Shown one piece after another: positions 34,053-47,155 of a stretch of DNA of 64,000 nucleotides; positions within the stretch are counted from its first letter, which is position 1; every line of letters begins with the position of its first letter. This DNA is from Chamaecyparis obtusa (Eukaryota > Streptophyta > Pinopsida > Cupressales > Cupressaceae). Under the pieces are notes generated by a model, which ran no database searches, had not been told where the DNA came from, and saw only the letters and a program-made list of their open reading frames with translations. The DNA lies in the NCBI GenBank assembly GCA_027943335.1, contig BSBK01000970.1:3391001-3455000 (forward strand), read 5' to 3'. The position numbers were made by a program, and so were the translations under genes.

Positions 34053-36315
34053 TAGAACAAATATGTTTTGTCCTTCTTTTTATACATTTCTGCAGCCTGT
34101 TCTAGTGTTTTTGAAATAGTTTTTGAGGTTAAGGGTGTTATTCTCTATGGGACATTATTTTTTGTTAAAATTTTTTTTTAGCACTTTTTCTATCAAAACT
34201 TGGATTTTTAATTTTATGTCTGTACTTTCATACATGACCGTTACAGAATCCCGCGTGAAGTTTCTCACTGTATCATGCAAAGTTTTGCTAGTACTAGTAC
34301 TTCTGCGGATGACAAAGGTGTTTTCTCATGCGAGTCTGTGTACTTTCTCATGCGAGGCTTCGTACTTTCTCATGTGGGCTTGTGCTTTCTCACGCGTGGT
34401 TTGATACTTTCTCGCGCAGCCCTAAGTACTATCTCACGTGGAATTCCATGACAACAGAGATAGAATTTGCAGATTTGTAATTTTAGATTATTGATTTCTA
34501 ACGCTTACGGTTTGCTGTTGATTTGTCTTGATTTTGTACTTTCGGATGTGTGCTAAATTCTGGATTGCAGATCTTTGGACCTAAGGTGAGTTACTACAAT
34601 CTCTATAACATTTGGATTTTGGACATAAAATTAATCTCTTGTGTGTTTGGCTTGAGTGATTTATCACTTTCATAAACCACATTTTGATTTTGGGGTTTTA
34701 AAAAGAATATAGATTCATTTCCTGCATATGTGTTTCACATAGATAAGTAGTCCCTATTAACACTATTCATGGTTCTTGAGAGAGTGGGTTTCCAACGAAG
34801 CTCTTCTCAACGAGAGAACCCTTGTAGGTAGGGAGTTTACTAAAATTGTCTTTGCGTTCTACTGGGTTTGTAGTCTTTGACTTTTTGATTGATGCATTTT
34901 CTCTCCGGAGAGGTTGATAGATCATGAGTTATTGACATTACGAATCTTGGCAAGATAGTTTTAGTCTTAGCGTGTCGGATGAATCTATCTTCTATGTTTG
35001 GGTGAAGATAAAAGGATAGAGGATTATGATCTACTCCCTTTTTGGGTAGTAACAGAAACTCAGACCCTTGGATCTAAGCCAAGTCCCCATGTGGTCCTTG
35101 TTGTGAGTCACCTTTTAGAGAGGGTTAACCGTAGTGGACATTCCCTTCATTGGGTAAACCACGTTGACGGAACCTCAAGAGGTAATAGCCACTTTTTCCA
35201 TGGTAGTGACTATACAAATGTCCTTGTGGAAGAAATCTCCACGGGTATAGTTTCTTGATGGCCTGTCAGATCTCCTCAGCATCTCTGATTGATTAAGTTC
35301 TTAGAATGTGTCAAAACCACGGTGCGCCTAGATTGGAGTTTGCCTTCTTGAAATTGTAAAAGTTGCAGAGTCAAGCCATTATTAAGAACCGTAGTGCAGC
35401 CAAATTTTTCTTTTTAGGACTATGTGTGTGATTGGAAAAACATTTTGGAGAACATACACAAGTAGTATCTTTAAGGAATAGCATACTAAGTCAATATTCA
35501 TGTTCATGAGAAAGGTTGCTTTGTCCCTTGCTCATTGTTTGAAGACATTTGCTTGCTAAAACTCCATGGTTGCTATTCTATGTGCTTGATAAATGCTAAA
35601 AATCTGTTAATATGTCTAGTTAATCTTTTAAAATGAACAAAAAAATTGAGTTCCTGAGTTTACAAACTTGCTAATTAAGAGACCTGATCCTATTTCATCA
35701 CCTGGCTGTGCACATTCTCATGGGAGCCTAGTATTTTCTCATGTGAGATTTCATTTCATTGTGCCACCCCTTGTGTTTCCTCACGCAGGACTACATTCCC
35801 TCGCGTGAACCTATACCCTGGTCTGTCAAAATAGTGAGCTATTTTTGGTCATTTTCAGTCCTCCTTAGTGGATCCAAATAAGATCAAGCTACTCACCCTA
35901 CTGTTGGAAACCTGTTTTCACTTGAGATTCTTGTATTTTTGACCTCTTGAATTAGTGACCTTTTATTTTACAAGTAACCTTGCTTGGAATCGGTGAGTCA
36001 GAAATCATCCTTGTTGAGTAGATACACCTTTAGATTCTTTAATAACATACTTGTAGAGTCTTAGTAGTCTTTTGTCCAATTCACTTCCACCCAAAATCAA
36101 TTTTAATCAAATATAACTTAGTTAAAATCATCCTCCTGATCCATATGTGCTAGGATACTTATCCGTTGATTGGGCACCTTTGTGGCAGTGTTGATTGACA
36201 CCTTTTGCAATTTTCTATCTCACCATCTCTCTTTTGGACAATTGAACACTTTTACTATCCTAGTTTGATACCAATGTATCTTAGGGTCATCTTATCACTG
36301 AGTGCTTTTCCTTTC
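34053..36315 (+). other. Gypsy long leader
   Basis: About 2.3 kb between PBS and gag without a conserved ORF. It includes six phased CTTTCTCAtGCG repeats (34322-34441), a second, looser cluster (35705-35810), and a block at 35040-35270 with TGTGAGTCACCTTTTAGAG that looks like conserved non-coding leader. Long leaders are usual in the Tat group. Confidence 0.6.
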
Positions 36316-38940
36316 ATGTCAGTTACGACAAGGTATCAAGTGAGTCAAGGGAAACAACCTCAGGTTGTCTTTAATCAATTACCCCCAGTCTGAACTCGTC
36401 AAAAGCATAAGGGAAAGGAGCCCATATTTGACCAATCACCTAGGAGCAAGTCTACTAAGTTGAGGACCCCCTTAGCATCTTCCCATTCAGGTATGGATAT
36501 GAGTTATACCATAACTCAACGGGAGAGGGAAGCTGTGGATCAAAACCTTGATGACCTCTATGAAAGACACAAAGATAACATTCTGTTTGGTAATTCCTCT
36601 CGTGACGCTCAACCTAGTTCACCCCCCATCAATACTAGGTACCTAGATGCACATCAAAGAGCTGAAAGGCATGAGAGACGAGTTCATCCAGAACAATGGT
36701 CACAACATGAAGACCAAGACAATGAACCTGGTGATGCTCATGTCAATGCAATGTATACCAATGACTTGTTCAAATATTCAAGACCAAACTCACCACTTCA
36801 AACAACCTCAAGGTATACAAGTGAGAGACTCAAATAGATTGAGCCTGAGAAGAAAGCCTTTTTAGATGAGCAAGCTGTGAAGCAAAAATTTTTTAGACAA
36901 CTTGAGGTGGAGAGACAATATTTGTTAGAATTGGAAAGGAAAGCCTCTCAAGAAGAGCAAGATAGGATTTTAGCCCAACAACTTAATACCCAATTCAACA
37001 ATAGGGGTGCCAATAGTGGAAACAACTCTCCTCCCTCCACCCCTTCTAGAACACCACGCAGTAGAAGGCGTTCGAGAACCCCTTCAAGATCTCCTATTCC
37101 TAGAGGAAGGAGGACCTCACAACATGCTCATTATAGGAGACAGACACCTCCTAGGCACTCGAGGCATCCTTCACAACATGCTCATCATAGTTCCCAACAT
37201 GGAAGTAGTAGCTCAGACTTTGATCTTAATTCTCAGGACTTCATGAGAATGCAACAAGAGTTTCTCTTCCAAAAATATGTGGAGAAGTACTTGGAACAAA
37301 ACAAAGATAAGTTCATTGAAAGTCTAATCAACAAGGGTGCAAGAGTCCCTCATAATTTTGATGTGGATAACAAAATTAAGAAGAAAAATCCATCGCAAGA
37401 GGAAGAAATCAGACAAATGAAGAAAATGATGGAGAAACTTTTGGCACCTAAGAGTTCATTCTCACTAGACTCGATTTGTCTTAATCCTTTCGACAAGAGT
37501 GTGAGCATGAAGGATTTTCCCAGAAGGGTTGAACTCCCTCAATATGATAAATATGATGGTAGTGGTGATCCACATGATCATGTGCACCAATTTTACACTA
37601 TGAGCTTTTTGTTTCACCTAGATGATTCCTATCTGATGAGGTTATTCCCAAGGAGTCTTAAGGGGCAAGCAATGGAATGGTTTACCAACATAACTCCCCT
37701 CGTCAAGAATTTCAAAGAGCTTGTTCATAGATTTTTTCAACACTTTGCGTACAATCTTTCAAGATCTATCACTATGTTGGACCTATGTAACCTAAAGCAA
37801 AACCAAGGGGAACCCTTTGTCTCATTCTTGCAAAGGTGGAGGCGACAGTGCTCTTGTTATCCTAGGACCATTCATGAAGATGAGAAAATTGACATCCTTG
37901 TCAACAACTTGGTGCCCAAAATGCGGTATGAGGTTCGAAAGATGATCTTCAATTCCTTCGATAACATGGTCGAAACCGCATGCAGAATTGAGGATGTTTT
38001 AAAAAAGAAAGGAATTTTGACCAAACATGGCAACAATAACAACAATGGTCAAAACAATAATAATTCCAGCAAGGATAAGGGGAAGAATGTGCATTGGAAC
38101 AAAAACAAACAAGTGGTCAATGATGGAGTTATGGACTCTCCCCAACCTAAGGATCAAGGTGTCCTCCACTTGTCTAGTGTAGTTCAAGCTATGAAGATCA
38201 ATGCACCTCCTCAACAAGAGATCAGGCCAAGGTATCAAGATAAGCCCAAGAAAGAGAGGTGACAATTTTCAAAGCTTGGTGATTCCTATGAGGATGTTTT
38301 CAAAATGCTCATTGCCAATAATCTTGTGCATCCATAAGATCCCACAAAGCATTACATACCTGACATTAAGCCACATTGGTGGGATGAAAAGGCTTTCTGC
38401 AAGTTTCATAATGGCATTGAGCATACCATTGAGAATTGTTGGAAACTCAAGCACATTATCCAAGATCTCATTGAAAATGGAAAGCTTAAGGTGGATTGTC
38501 TGAACACCAATGCTGATCACAAAGCATTTAAAGAGCCGTTGCCTAAGTATGAGAAGGGGGAAACCTCTAAACCAAAGGATGGCATGGCTACGATCAAATA
38601 CACCTACACAACTGTGAAAAATGTTGTCAATATGCTTGAAGTTATGGAGGAAAGTGTCAACATGACGAGGAACAAGGATCCCTATGGTTATGACTCCTAT
38701 GCAAACTCTCCCCCTATCTTTGATGAAGAACCTGTTGTGGTGCTGAGGGGTCCTCACTCTAGGATGTCATCTCAGGCCCTTAATGTTGTCACAAGAAGTC
38801 AAGGCCCTATCGTCATTAGAGGGCCCAGTTCAAGTCAGCCCAATAAACCAAAGCCAGTGGTATCCAAGAATGCCACCATAAAACTAGCTATCAACCCCAA
38901 GCCAAATTATAACCTTGTTGATTAGTTACAAAGAACACCA
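36316..38940 (+). pseudogene. Gypsy gag polyprotein
   Basis: The frame starts at the ATG at 36316 (MSVTTRYQVSQG) and stays in phase past 38940. Stops at 36391, 36835, 38260, 38336 and 38923 are consistent with former CGA, CAA or CAG codons. An Arg/Ser-rich basic stretch lies at 37040-37190. The retrotransposon gag domain follows, from LPQYDKYDGSGDPHDHV through GQAMEWFTNI to QGEPFVSFLQRWRRQC. This protein would form the particle and bind RNA. An Asn-rich run lies at 38030-38070. After it, WWDEKAFCKFHNGIEHTIENC resembles a degenerate zinc-binding segment (C-x2-H-x4-H-x4-C). Confidence 0.85.
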
Positions 38941-38955
38941 ACTCAGATTTCAATC

Positions 38956-39460
38956 TTGGAGCTTTTAGAGTTGTCCCCAAGACACAAACAGGTCCTTGAG
39001 GATGCTTTGCGCACAACCAATGTCCCCAACAATTTAGATGTCGACCAATTCCAAGGCATGGTTAATCATATTACCAGTCTTCACTACCTTACATTCTCAA
39101 AAGATGATGACAAAGCCTTGAACCACCCGCATAATCTTGTCCTTCACATCAAATTCATGATCCATAAAACCCGTGTCAGGTGTGTGTTGATAGATGGGGG
39201 TGCTGGGCTCAATATCTATTCTTTGAGTTTGTTAAAAACTTTGGGCTATTCTGAGGAAGTGATTGATACCAAAAAGAAGATCACTATAAAAGCCTATGAT
39301 GAGGCAGAAAGGAGTTTGAGGGGTTGGATTTTCTTCCTATCAGGATTGGCCTCATTGAGAGAGACATTTTGTTCCAAATTGTTGATGTTGGTCCTCTAGC
39401 ATACAATATCTTTCTTGGTAGGCCCAGGATCCATGAGATGTAAGCAGTGCCATCAACCTA
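38956..39460 (+). pseudogene. Gypsy aspartic protease
   Basis: CVLIDGGAGLNIYSL carries the catalytic Asp at 39193-39195 in the D-G-G-A form usual in this lineage (DSG/DTG elsewhere). A frameshift near 39320 moves the end of the domain, which contains YNIFLGRPRIH, to another phase. The enzyme would cut the gag-pol polyprotein. Confidence 0.8.
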
Positions 39461-41080
39461 CCACTAGTGTGTTAAGTTCCCCTACAATGGAGTAAAAGTT
39501 TGTATACCTGGGGATAAAACCTTATCTGTCAACTCCATTTCGGCAGGGACCCATGTTCGCCTCAACAGAGAAGTAGAGGATTTCAATGCAACTTTAGCAC
39601 AGTGCAAAGATAAGTTCAAATCAATAGACCTTAGTATGGGGGGATACCAACTTGACTCCTTTACAAAGATGCCCATTTCCCCTAGGTCTTATGGTAAGCC
39701 TTCTCAAGAGATGAGACCTTCTTCTTTGGCCATGACTTTGTTTGACACATTTGTCGAGTCTTCAGTACCTATCCAGGATGAGAAAGAAGAAGTAGCTATT
39801 AAAAATTGGATCTACAAAGAGGAGAAGTATATGCACAATGAGAACTTCTCTCCTCCTAAGGCTTATGGGAGAGGATATACGTTGGTCAAACAAATGGGCT
39901 ATCCTAGATGTGGCCCTCTCAGTCATAGATTAGATGCTAGAGTTGAACCTCTCAATCATGCTCTTTTTGGACGCAGGTCTAAGAAGACAGTTGGCCTAGG
40001 TTTTATGAATAATAACAAGAATATTGTTCCTATCCTTGATGAGTCAGATAGTGAGGATGAGTCACAGTACATACCAAATTTGAAAAATCAGCAAGACATG
40101 TGTGACGATTAGATTCCTTCTACTAGTCTCCTTTGGGGAGATTCAATTAATCCAACCACTCATGCAATAGTTGCAAAATAGAACAAGATGGATTAGACAT
40201 TGACCCAAGAGAAGGTTTTACCCTTCATGACATCGAAGCTTCTACATCAAGGCATCCCAAGTCTTTCTGGTGTAAACATCCCAGTCGGGATTCAGAAACA
40301 GACTCACATGAGTATGAGTGGGACTCTCTCTTTGATTGTTCCACAGTTGACATGGGAGTTGATGTCATCCATTCCTATAGTTCTAAACCTGAGTTAGTTG
40401 ATGAGTCACATGTAGGGCTAGAGGATTGGAACCCACGTATTGCATTAGTGGATGATTCTTCACTTGTTAGGCCGAATCCTAATTTGGGTAACTTAGAAGA
40501 ATACTTGGAAAACTCTAACTTTGTGGTCACCAGAGATGATACCATCTGTATTCACAACATTGAACCAGCCATTGACTTACCCCTTGCTAATCCTCATCTT
40601 ATTGATTGGTCCAAATGTTATCAAGAGCCTGAGCTCTTAACTTTCTAGAATGACTATGAGATAACCTATTACCTAAATGCCATTGAACTTGTAGTCTCTT
40701 CCACCAGTGAACCAACTACCAGCATGACTGAACTAGACATCAAGTACCTCAGTTGCAAAATAAAGAGAAGAAAAAATAAAAAGAATAGGAATTCTGATGG
40801 CAAAAACCACTATGTGGTAGTGTCAGAACCAGAAAAAGTAAAAATAAATGACGTATCCAAAGGTGAAAACCTCTCAAAGGTGGCTACGAATGAGGTACTT
40901 GATCATCTCCGCAGTTATTTTCAGGACAGATCATCAGTACTTGTTGAACCTACACAAGTAGTTAATTTGGGTATAGAAGAGGTTCCACAGATTGTACATT
41001 TGGCTCAATCCTTATCATCTCAAGAGAAAGAAGCCTACACTGAGTTCCTACAAAGAAAGAAAGTCAACTTTGCTTGGACT
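39461..41080 (+). pseudogene. Gypsy protease-RT linker
   Basis: About 1.6 kb of coding-like sequence links protease and RT. It uses two phases, switching near 40100-40180, with scattered stops. It contains CGPLSHRLDARVEPLNH and an acidic stretch DESDSEDESQ near 40040. It has no known enzymatic motif. Long linkers of this sort occur in Tat-group pol. Confidence 0.6.
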
Positions 41081-42420
41081 TATTTAGACATGCCAGGGCT
41101 GGACACTAATCTAATCATGCATCATTTGTCCATAGCTCTAGGTGTTAAACCAATTAAACAAAAATTGAGGAAAATGCATCCTCACATTGCTCTTTTAGTC
41201 AAAGTGGAACTGGAAAAACTCCTTAGTGCAGGATTTATAAGGGCTATTTACTATGCATAATGGATATCCAATATTGTACTAGTTTCAAAACATGATAAAT
41301 CCATTTGAATCTGCATGGATTTCAAAGATGTCAATAAAGCATGCCCAAAGGATGATTTTCCACTCCCTAACATAGACATGATAGTGGACATGACTGCAGG
41401 TTATGAGATCTATTCCTTGATGGATGGTTTTTCTGGGTATAATCAGATTAAAATAGCTCCCGAGGATCAGGAAAAGGCTGCATTCAGTTGCGCATGGGGT
41501 ACTTATTACTGGAACGTCATGCCTTTTGGATTGAAAAATGTAGGAGCTATATATCAAAGAGCTATGAAAATAATTTTCCATGACATGATGCATAAGAATA
41601 TGGAAGATTATGTGGATGACACCTTGGCTAAGTCCAAGAAAAGAGACACATACCTAGGTGATTTAGAAGTTATTCTAGATTGTATGGAGCAATTTTGGTT
41701 GAGATTAAATCCTAAAAAGTGTGCATTTGGAGTCACCTCTGGAAAACTTCTAGGATTTATCATTTCAGCCAAAGGAATAGAGGTAGACCCTGAAAAGGTC
41801 TAGGCCATCATAGACATGCCACCTCCTAAAAACATTAGCCAAATGAGGAGTCTCCAAGGACATCTTCAATCTATAAGGAGGTTCATTTCACAATTGGCAG
41901 ATAGAGCTCAACCCTTCAATAAGAACTTGCATAAGGGGGTCAAATGTGTTTGGAATGAGGATTGTCAAAGGAGCATAGATCAGATTAAGGAATACTTGGA
42001 AAATCCTCCAATCTTGATGCCTCCTATCCTAGGAAAACCTCTCATATTGTATGTTTCAGCAACATAATCTTCCTTGGGGGCATTATTAGCTCAACTTGAT
42101 GACACTAGGAAGGAACGAGCCATATATTACATTAGTCAGACTCTTGTTTCATATGAGGTCAATTACACTAGTATTGAGAAAGCTTGCCTTGTTGTGGTGT
42201 TTGCTTCCCAAAAATTGTGACATTACATGCTTGCACATACAATACACCTCATAGAAAAAATTGATCCTCTCAAGTATTTTCTCGGTAAGGCTGCCCTCAT
42301 AGGTAGACTTGCTAAATGGATGATGGTTCTTTCAAAATTTGACATAAAGTATGTTGAGCGCAAAGCTATAAAAGGCCAAGCCAATGCAGATCAATTGGCC
42401 GATTTCCCAATTCAAGATAG
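41081..42420 (+). pseudogene. Gypsy reverse transcriptase and RNase H
   Basis: The frame holds the RT blocks KVELEKLLSAGFIRA, ICMDFKDVNKACPKDDFPLP, SGYNQIKIAPEDQEKAAF, MPFGLKNVGAIYQ and the catalytic YVDD at 41609-41620. A linked RNase H follows (LYVSAT...SSLGALLAQ, then CLVVVFASQKL). Stops at 41258, 41306, 41801, 42065 and 42218 would read Gln or Arg with C in place of T. Catalytic aspartates of the RT are intact although the frame is not. Confidence 0.88.
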
Positions 42421-42900
42421 CATGACCATTCAAGTTGAATTTCCAGATGAGCACCTAATGTACATGACTGAGAGAACATGGAAGATGATCTTTGATGGCT
42501 CTTTTATGCATAATGGTTCAGGAGCTAGAGTGTTGTTTGTTTCTCCTCATGGGTACATAATTCCTAAGTCCTACAAACTATTGTTCCCATGCACAAAAAA
42601 CATTGCTAAATATGAAGCCTTGACAAATGGACTCAAGATGGCTATTAAATGGAATATCACAGAGCTGCACATCTATAGGGATTCACAATTGATAGTTAAC
42701 CAAGTTAATGAACAATATCAAACAAAAGATGACAAACTGATACCTTATAAGAAAATGGTTGATTCATTACGACGGTATTTCACATTTGTCACATTTCAAC
42801 AAGTCCCTAGAGTAGAAAATAAATTAGTTAATGCTATGGCTACACTTGCTTCACTCCTTCAGTTAGAGCAGCATGAGTCTAGATTTGAATTCCTGATGGA
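42421..42900 (+). pseudogene. Second, archaeal-type RNase H (aRNH)
   Basis: After the first RNase H the same frame continues into another RNase H fold: WKMIFDGSFMHNGSGARVLF, NIAKYEALTNGLKMA, LHIYRDSQLIVNQVN and VENKLVNAMATLAS. The acidic residues are visible in FDGS, YEAL and RDSQ; the last Asp (usually ANxxAD) is replaced in LVNAMA. An extra RNase H between pol RNase H and integrase is the hallmark of Tat-lineage Gypsy elements. Confidence 0.85.
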
Positions 42901-43049
42901 AGAGCTACACTATTATATTTATGACTCCCAAGAAATCCATGTTATCTGTACCCTTGTCAGTCATGAATCATCCTGGTACGGTGCCATTTACTCATACCTG
43001 TGTGATGGAATCATCCCTAAAACATTTAATTGATCTGAAAGAAGAAACC

Positions 43050-44220
43050 TTACCCAAAACACCTCTCACCATTCCATCATCTCTGGTGATTTGTATAGGA
43101 GGGGTTTAGATGGGACACTTCTTAGGTGCTTAGAAAAGGAGGAATCTGATCAAGCACTAGTTGATATTCATGAGGGCATCTATGGGGGACATTCTAATGG
43201 TCTTTCCATGGCTCGAAGGTTGCTCAGGGCTGGGTACTATTGGCCTACCATGCAGTAGCTTTTGCGAAATCATGCAAAAAATATCAAAAACATGGTCACC
43301 TGATACATGCTCCAGGCATGGATCTCATTCTTTCCATATCTCATTGGCCATTTCAACACTGGGCCTTTGATCTTGTTGGGAAGATTCATCCCAACTCATC
43401 AAGTGGACACAAATTTATCATCACTGCTACTGATTACTTTACCAAATGGGTAGAAGTTGTTCCATTTTCTATTGCTTCAGACAAGACAATTTATCTGTTC
43501 ATTTTGAACCATATCATTTGTTGATATGGAGTGCCTTCAGAGATAATCACTGACAATGGAGGTCAGTTTAAAAATAAGGACCTTGCACAAATCTACAAGA
43601 AATTCAAGATAAAACAACATTGGTCCTCCATTTACTTCCCACAAGGAAATGGACAAGCAGAGGCTTCAACTAAAACCATTCTTAAAATTCTCCATAGAAC
43701 AATTCATAAGAATGGTAGAGATTGACATCTAAAGATAAATCTGGCCTTATGGGCCTATAGAACAAGTATTCATACTCCAACAGGGGCTACTCCTTTTGCC
43801 CTTACCTATGGTGCTGAAGCAGTGTTACCTTTAGAGGTTGAGATTCCTTCACTTAGAGTCTCTCTCAAAGGTCTAGTTACTGATGAAGACTACCACGCCA
43901 TGAGACTGCAAGAGTTAGAACTTCTAGATGAGAAGCATAAAACATCATTTGACCATATGAGGGTCTATCAAAAGTGAATGTCCAAAGCCTTCAACAAAAA
44001 GGTTCACCCTAGAGAATTCCAAGTAGGAGATCTTGTCTTACGAGAAAATCCTAAGAACCAACAACATAGAGAACAAAAGGGAAAATTTGAACCGAATTGG
44101 CTTGGACCATACATCATTATTGCAGCTTTTGGGATAGCTACTTATTTACTATCCACTAAAGAGGGGGAGTAGCTCCCTAAGCCTATCAATGTCTTACACC
44201 TGAAGAAGTTCTATCCTTGA
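43050..44220 (+). pseudogene. Gypsy integrase
   Basis: The zinc-binding N-terminus is present in part (VDIHEGIYGGHSNGLSMARR, then a frameshift near 43257, then CKKYQKHG). The catalytic core shows all three acidic residues: HWAFDLVGKIH, IITDNGGQFKN and GNGQAEASTKT. The C-terminus has VHPREFQVGDLVLR and ends in HLKKFYP with TGA at 44218-44220. Stops near 43522, 43723, 43975 and 44170 interrupt it. The last two thirds lie in a different phase from RT. Confidence 0.87.
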
Positions 44221-47142
44221 TGCCCATTCTGTCTGGGGGCATCCTTTGTATATATTTATTGATCCTGAGAAAATACCAAAAAAAAATTCATATATGATGC
44301 TGAAAAAATTCTAAAAATCAGAAAATGTCCTGAAAAAATGATCATCTTAGTGAAAACCTAGCAATAGGCGCTTTGACGTATCTCAAAAAAATTATATATT
44401 CTGAAAATATAAAAAAATTCAAAAATTCAAAAATTCAAAAAAAAGAAAAAAGTGCCTTGGTGAAAACCTGAAAACAGGCACCTGAACACACTAAATAGTG
44501 CACTTCTCTAAGTCATTACTTCCAAGGGAATCCATGAATGGGAAACCTTGAGAAAGCGACCTAGAGCTCCCTAAGCATGGAGTCACAAGATTGTTTGAAT
44601 TTTGCTCTCAGCTAGAGCTATTGAAGCATGCAACCTTGCTAGTAAACCACATAATGGGAGATTCAAAGAGACAAGGGAAAGAATGCCAATATCCTCAAGA
44701 ATCAAGATGAGAATGCAATGCAATGCTATGCTAAGAATGAAGATGCAAGCTAAGCTATGAAAGGAAAGATACAAGTATTACAAACCCTTGCTAATTAAGC
44801 TATGTGAGCTAATCTAAAGCATAAAAGAACTAAACTAAATGTCATGAAATTTATGATGCAAGAAATGAAACTAGAATGCAAGAAATGATCTCCAAAAGCT
44901 CCAAAGTCTCCAAGAAATCCTGCAGCATAAGGTTAGTATTCAAAAGATGGATGCTAAAATGAGAAGAGAGCTCTCCTTTTAAAGGAATTGAAAATGAATG
45001 GACCATGGAGATTAAGAAGAAAAAGATTTAATCAAGGGTGGAGCTTGAAAGAGGAGCAATCCATGTGCACAAATCTCCTCCAATGAGAAAATAAGAGTTG
45101 ACTTTTGTGTCCATATGAGACAAAAAATGTTTTTCTTCTTTTTATAAAATAAGAATAATGTTGTATTTGTGCAACTCAGGATAAGAGGAAAAGTGGGGCC
45201 TTTTTATTTAATAAAAGGGGAGGAAATTCTTTTTAAATAAATAAAGACTTTAGGACAAAATGGTTAGCCCAAGGCAAATAATTGAAAATGATAAAATAGG
45301 ATTTGATCAAGGAAATTGATATAATTTGAAAAAATGTTGATTTTTGAAAATATTGATTCAGGGATTTGATAAATTGTTGAATGGGGGCCAAAAGTCTAGG
45401 CAACCATTTTAGGGTGCATACAACGCCTTGGTAGCAAAAATACAAAATTTTTTTTTATAAAAAGTCCTGAAAAAAAAAATTGCAATAAAATCCAAGTGGT
45501 GAAAATCTGGAAACGGGCACTACTTGAGGCCTTTGCACCCCTGTTTCTTAGCACGCGTTCTCGACACTTAGTCTCTCTCCATCACACCTTGTCCTTGTTG
45601 CCTTGGTTTGGAATTGGTCTTTATCTTTGTCTAGGGGTCATAACTGTGTTATCTTTGGTCTCTTGGGTGTGTCAGTCTTTAGAACACCTCGCAAATGGTG
45701 TTTTTCAACACCACCCCAACTTTGTTTTTCAACACAACCCCTAACATCGAGTATTTTTCAACAGTTCTTGGTTTGGTCTTACCCAGTTTTGTCATGTGCT
45801 TTTACCTGCTTGCAAGCATTTGATCCTTATCCTTGAAACTCAGTATCAGTGAACACACTTAAATTTTTAAACACAACACTTAATGCTTGAGATATGTCAT
45901 TGATATTTTCTTTGTGTCCTTACTGTTATTGATTTTCGTTGAGTGCCCTTGTCTAATAAGTCTCTCCATGACGCATAGCTAGAGGACTTGGGGCATGGGG
46001 CATATTTTTGCTTGCTTACTACTTGTGGGTATGGTCTTGAAGCTCTTGAATGTCTCTTGTTGTTCCCTTGACACACTTAGGAGATTTGAGGCATCATCCT
46101 TGACTATTTTTTTTACACAACCGTTCTTATGGTCATCATGGCATCTATGCCTTGATGTGAGAGTGGTTTTGCTACATTAAATTAGGTGAGCTAACATTGA
46201 AGTCATCTTGACCCTTATGTCTTTGATGCTCATGTTAGAATCTTTCCACATTCCAATCCGATATCAATCATATTCATATCTTCATAGTTGCGCTTGTGAC
46301 TAGTGATGATTGTGTGATTTTTTGATGTCCATTAATAATGGCCCAATGATGAAAATAAGTTCTTTACATTCTCTAATGAATGATGAACATAAAATCCTAT
46401 GTTACAGTTTCCCTATTGCAAGTACACCTTTGCATTTTTATGTAGCTTGCATTGTTAGACTTCATGATTAATTTGCATTTTTAGGCTGCATTATGAATTT
46501 GAGAGGGTTTTCCTTCATCTTTCTTGTGGGCTTTTAACCAACCATGATCACATTTTGATCCTCATTTTCTTATCTTCTTTCATGATCTCAATCAAAATTT
46601 CCTATCTTAAACAATTGATTGATTTTGGGGCATCCTCTTTAGTGGGGAAAATTCTCTTTCTTCTCTCCATTTCTTTCCATCTCTTCCAAACTTCTATCTT
46701 CCATTCGCTTTCACCCCACTTCTTTTCTTCTAATTTGACCTTGGGGCATAATCTTTCCTACTTAATGATCTACCTTTGTTCTGTGATCCTTATATCTTTC
46801 ATCTTGCATCAAGAACCTTATCTTTAGTTCGATTTGATCAAAATTATCAATTCACTATTTCTCCTCCATCTCATTTCAATTTCAATCACGAGGGGGTAGT
46901 ACCTATCAAACTTCAATCCTTGATTCAGCTTTATCAAACCTATCAATCAAACCTTGCTTGAGACTTGACAATTACCTATTTACAGGGGTGTTGGCCTTGT
47001 CTTTTTCAATCAACTTATCTTTGTCTTGATGTGTTCCCATCCATCGAACATACATTTGGGTTGTCTTGTGATACCAAATCGATCTCACACTTCAATTCCA
47101 TTCTTTGACTGCACGTGATCCCAAATCGACCTCACATTAGTC
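44221..47142 (+). other. Gypsy 3' spacer
   Basis: About 2.9 kb non-coding, as usual for Tat elements. The phrase GTGAAAACCTG/AAAACAGGCACC recurs three times in variant form near 44352, 44461 and 45499. An inverted solo LTR occupies 44483-45422. The rest (45500-47140) is pyrimidine-rich with no conserved frame. Confidence 0.6.
44483..45422 (-). mobile_element. Inverted solo LTR of a related Tat element
   Basis: Read on the minus strand, the segment starts TGTATGCACCCTAAAATGG, continues with CCTAGACTTTTGG, CCCTGAATCAAT and TTGATCAAAT like the flanking Gypsy LTRs, and ends GTGTGTTCA. It is 940 bp with TG...CA ends. The flanking 5-mers are GCACC and ACGCC. Both are one transition from GCGCC, which would suit a target duplication decayed at C residues. 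Confidence 0.65.
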
Positions 47143-47155
47143 AAAGAGAGGCAAA
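47143..47155 (+). other. Gypsy polypurine tract
   Basis: AAAGAGAGGCAAA lies directly before the 3' LTR, in the position where plus-strand DNA synthesis is primed. Confidence 0.65.

Noticed and set aside
34123..34404. 93-codon frame in the Gypsy leader as an extra ORF1 like that of Ogre elements
   Set aside because: It overlaps the short CTTTCTCA repeats, has no conserved domain and ends early.
34322..34441. CRISPR-like array
   Set aside because: Repeats are degenerate, spacers about 8-10 bases, and the context is a plant retrotransposon leader.
45496..46961. Open frames of 60-90 codons in the Gypsy 3' spacer as possible envelope genes
   Set aside because: Short, unrelated in phase, pyrimidine-rich, and without the signal peptide plus transmembrane arrangement of an env-like protein.
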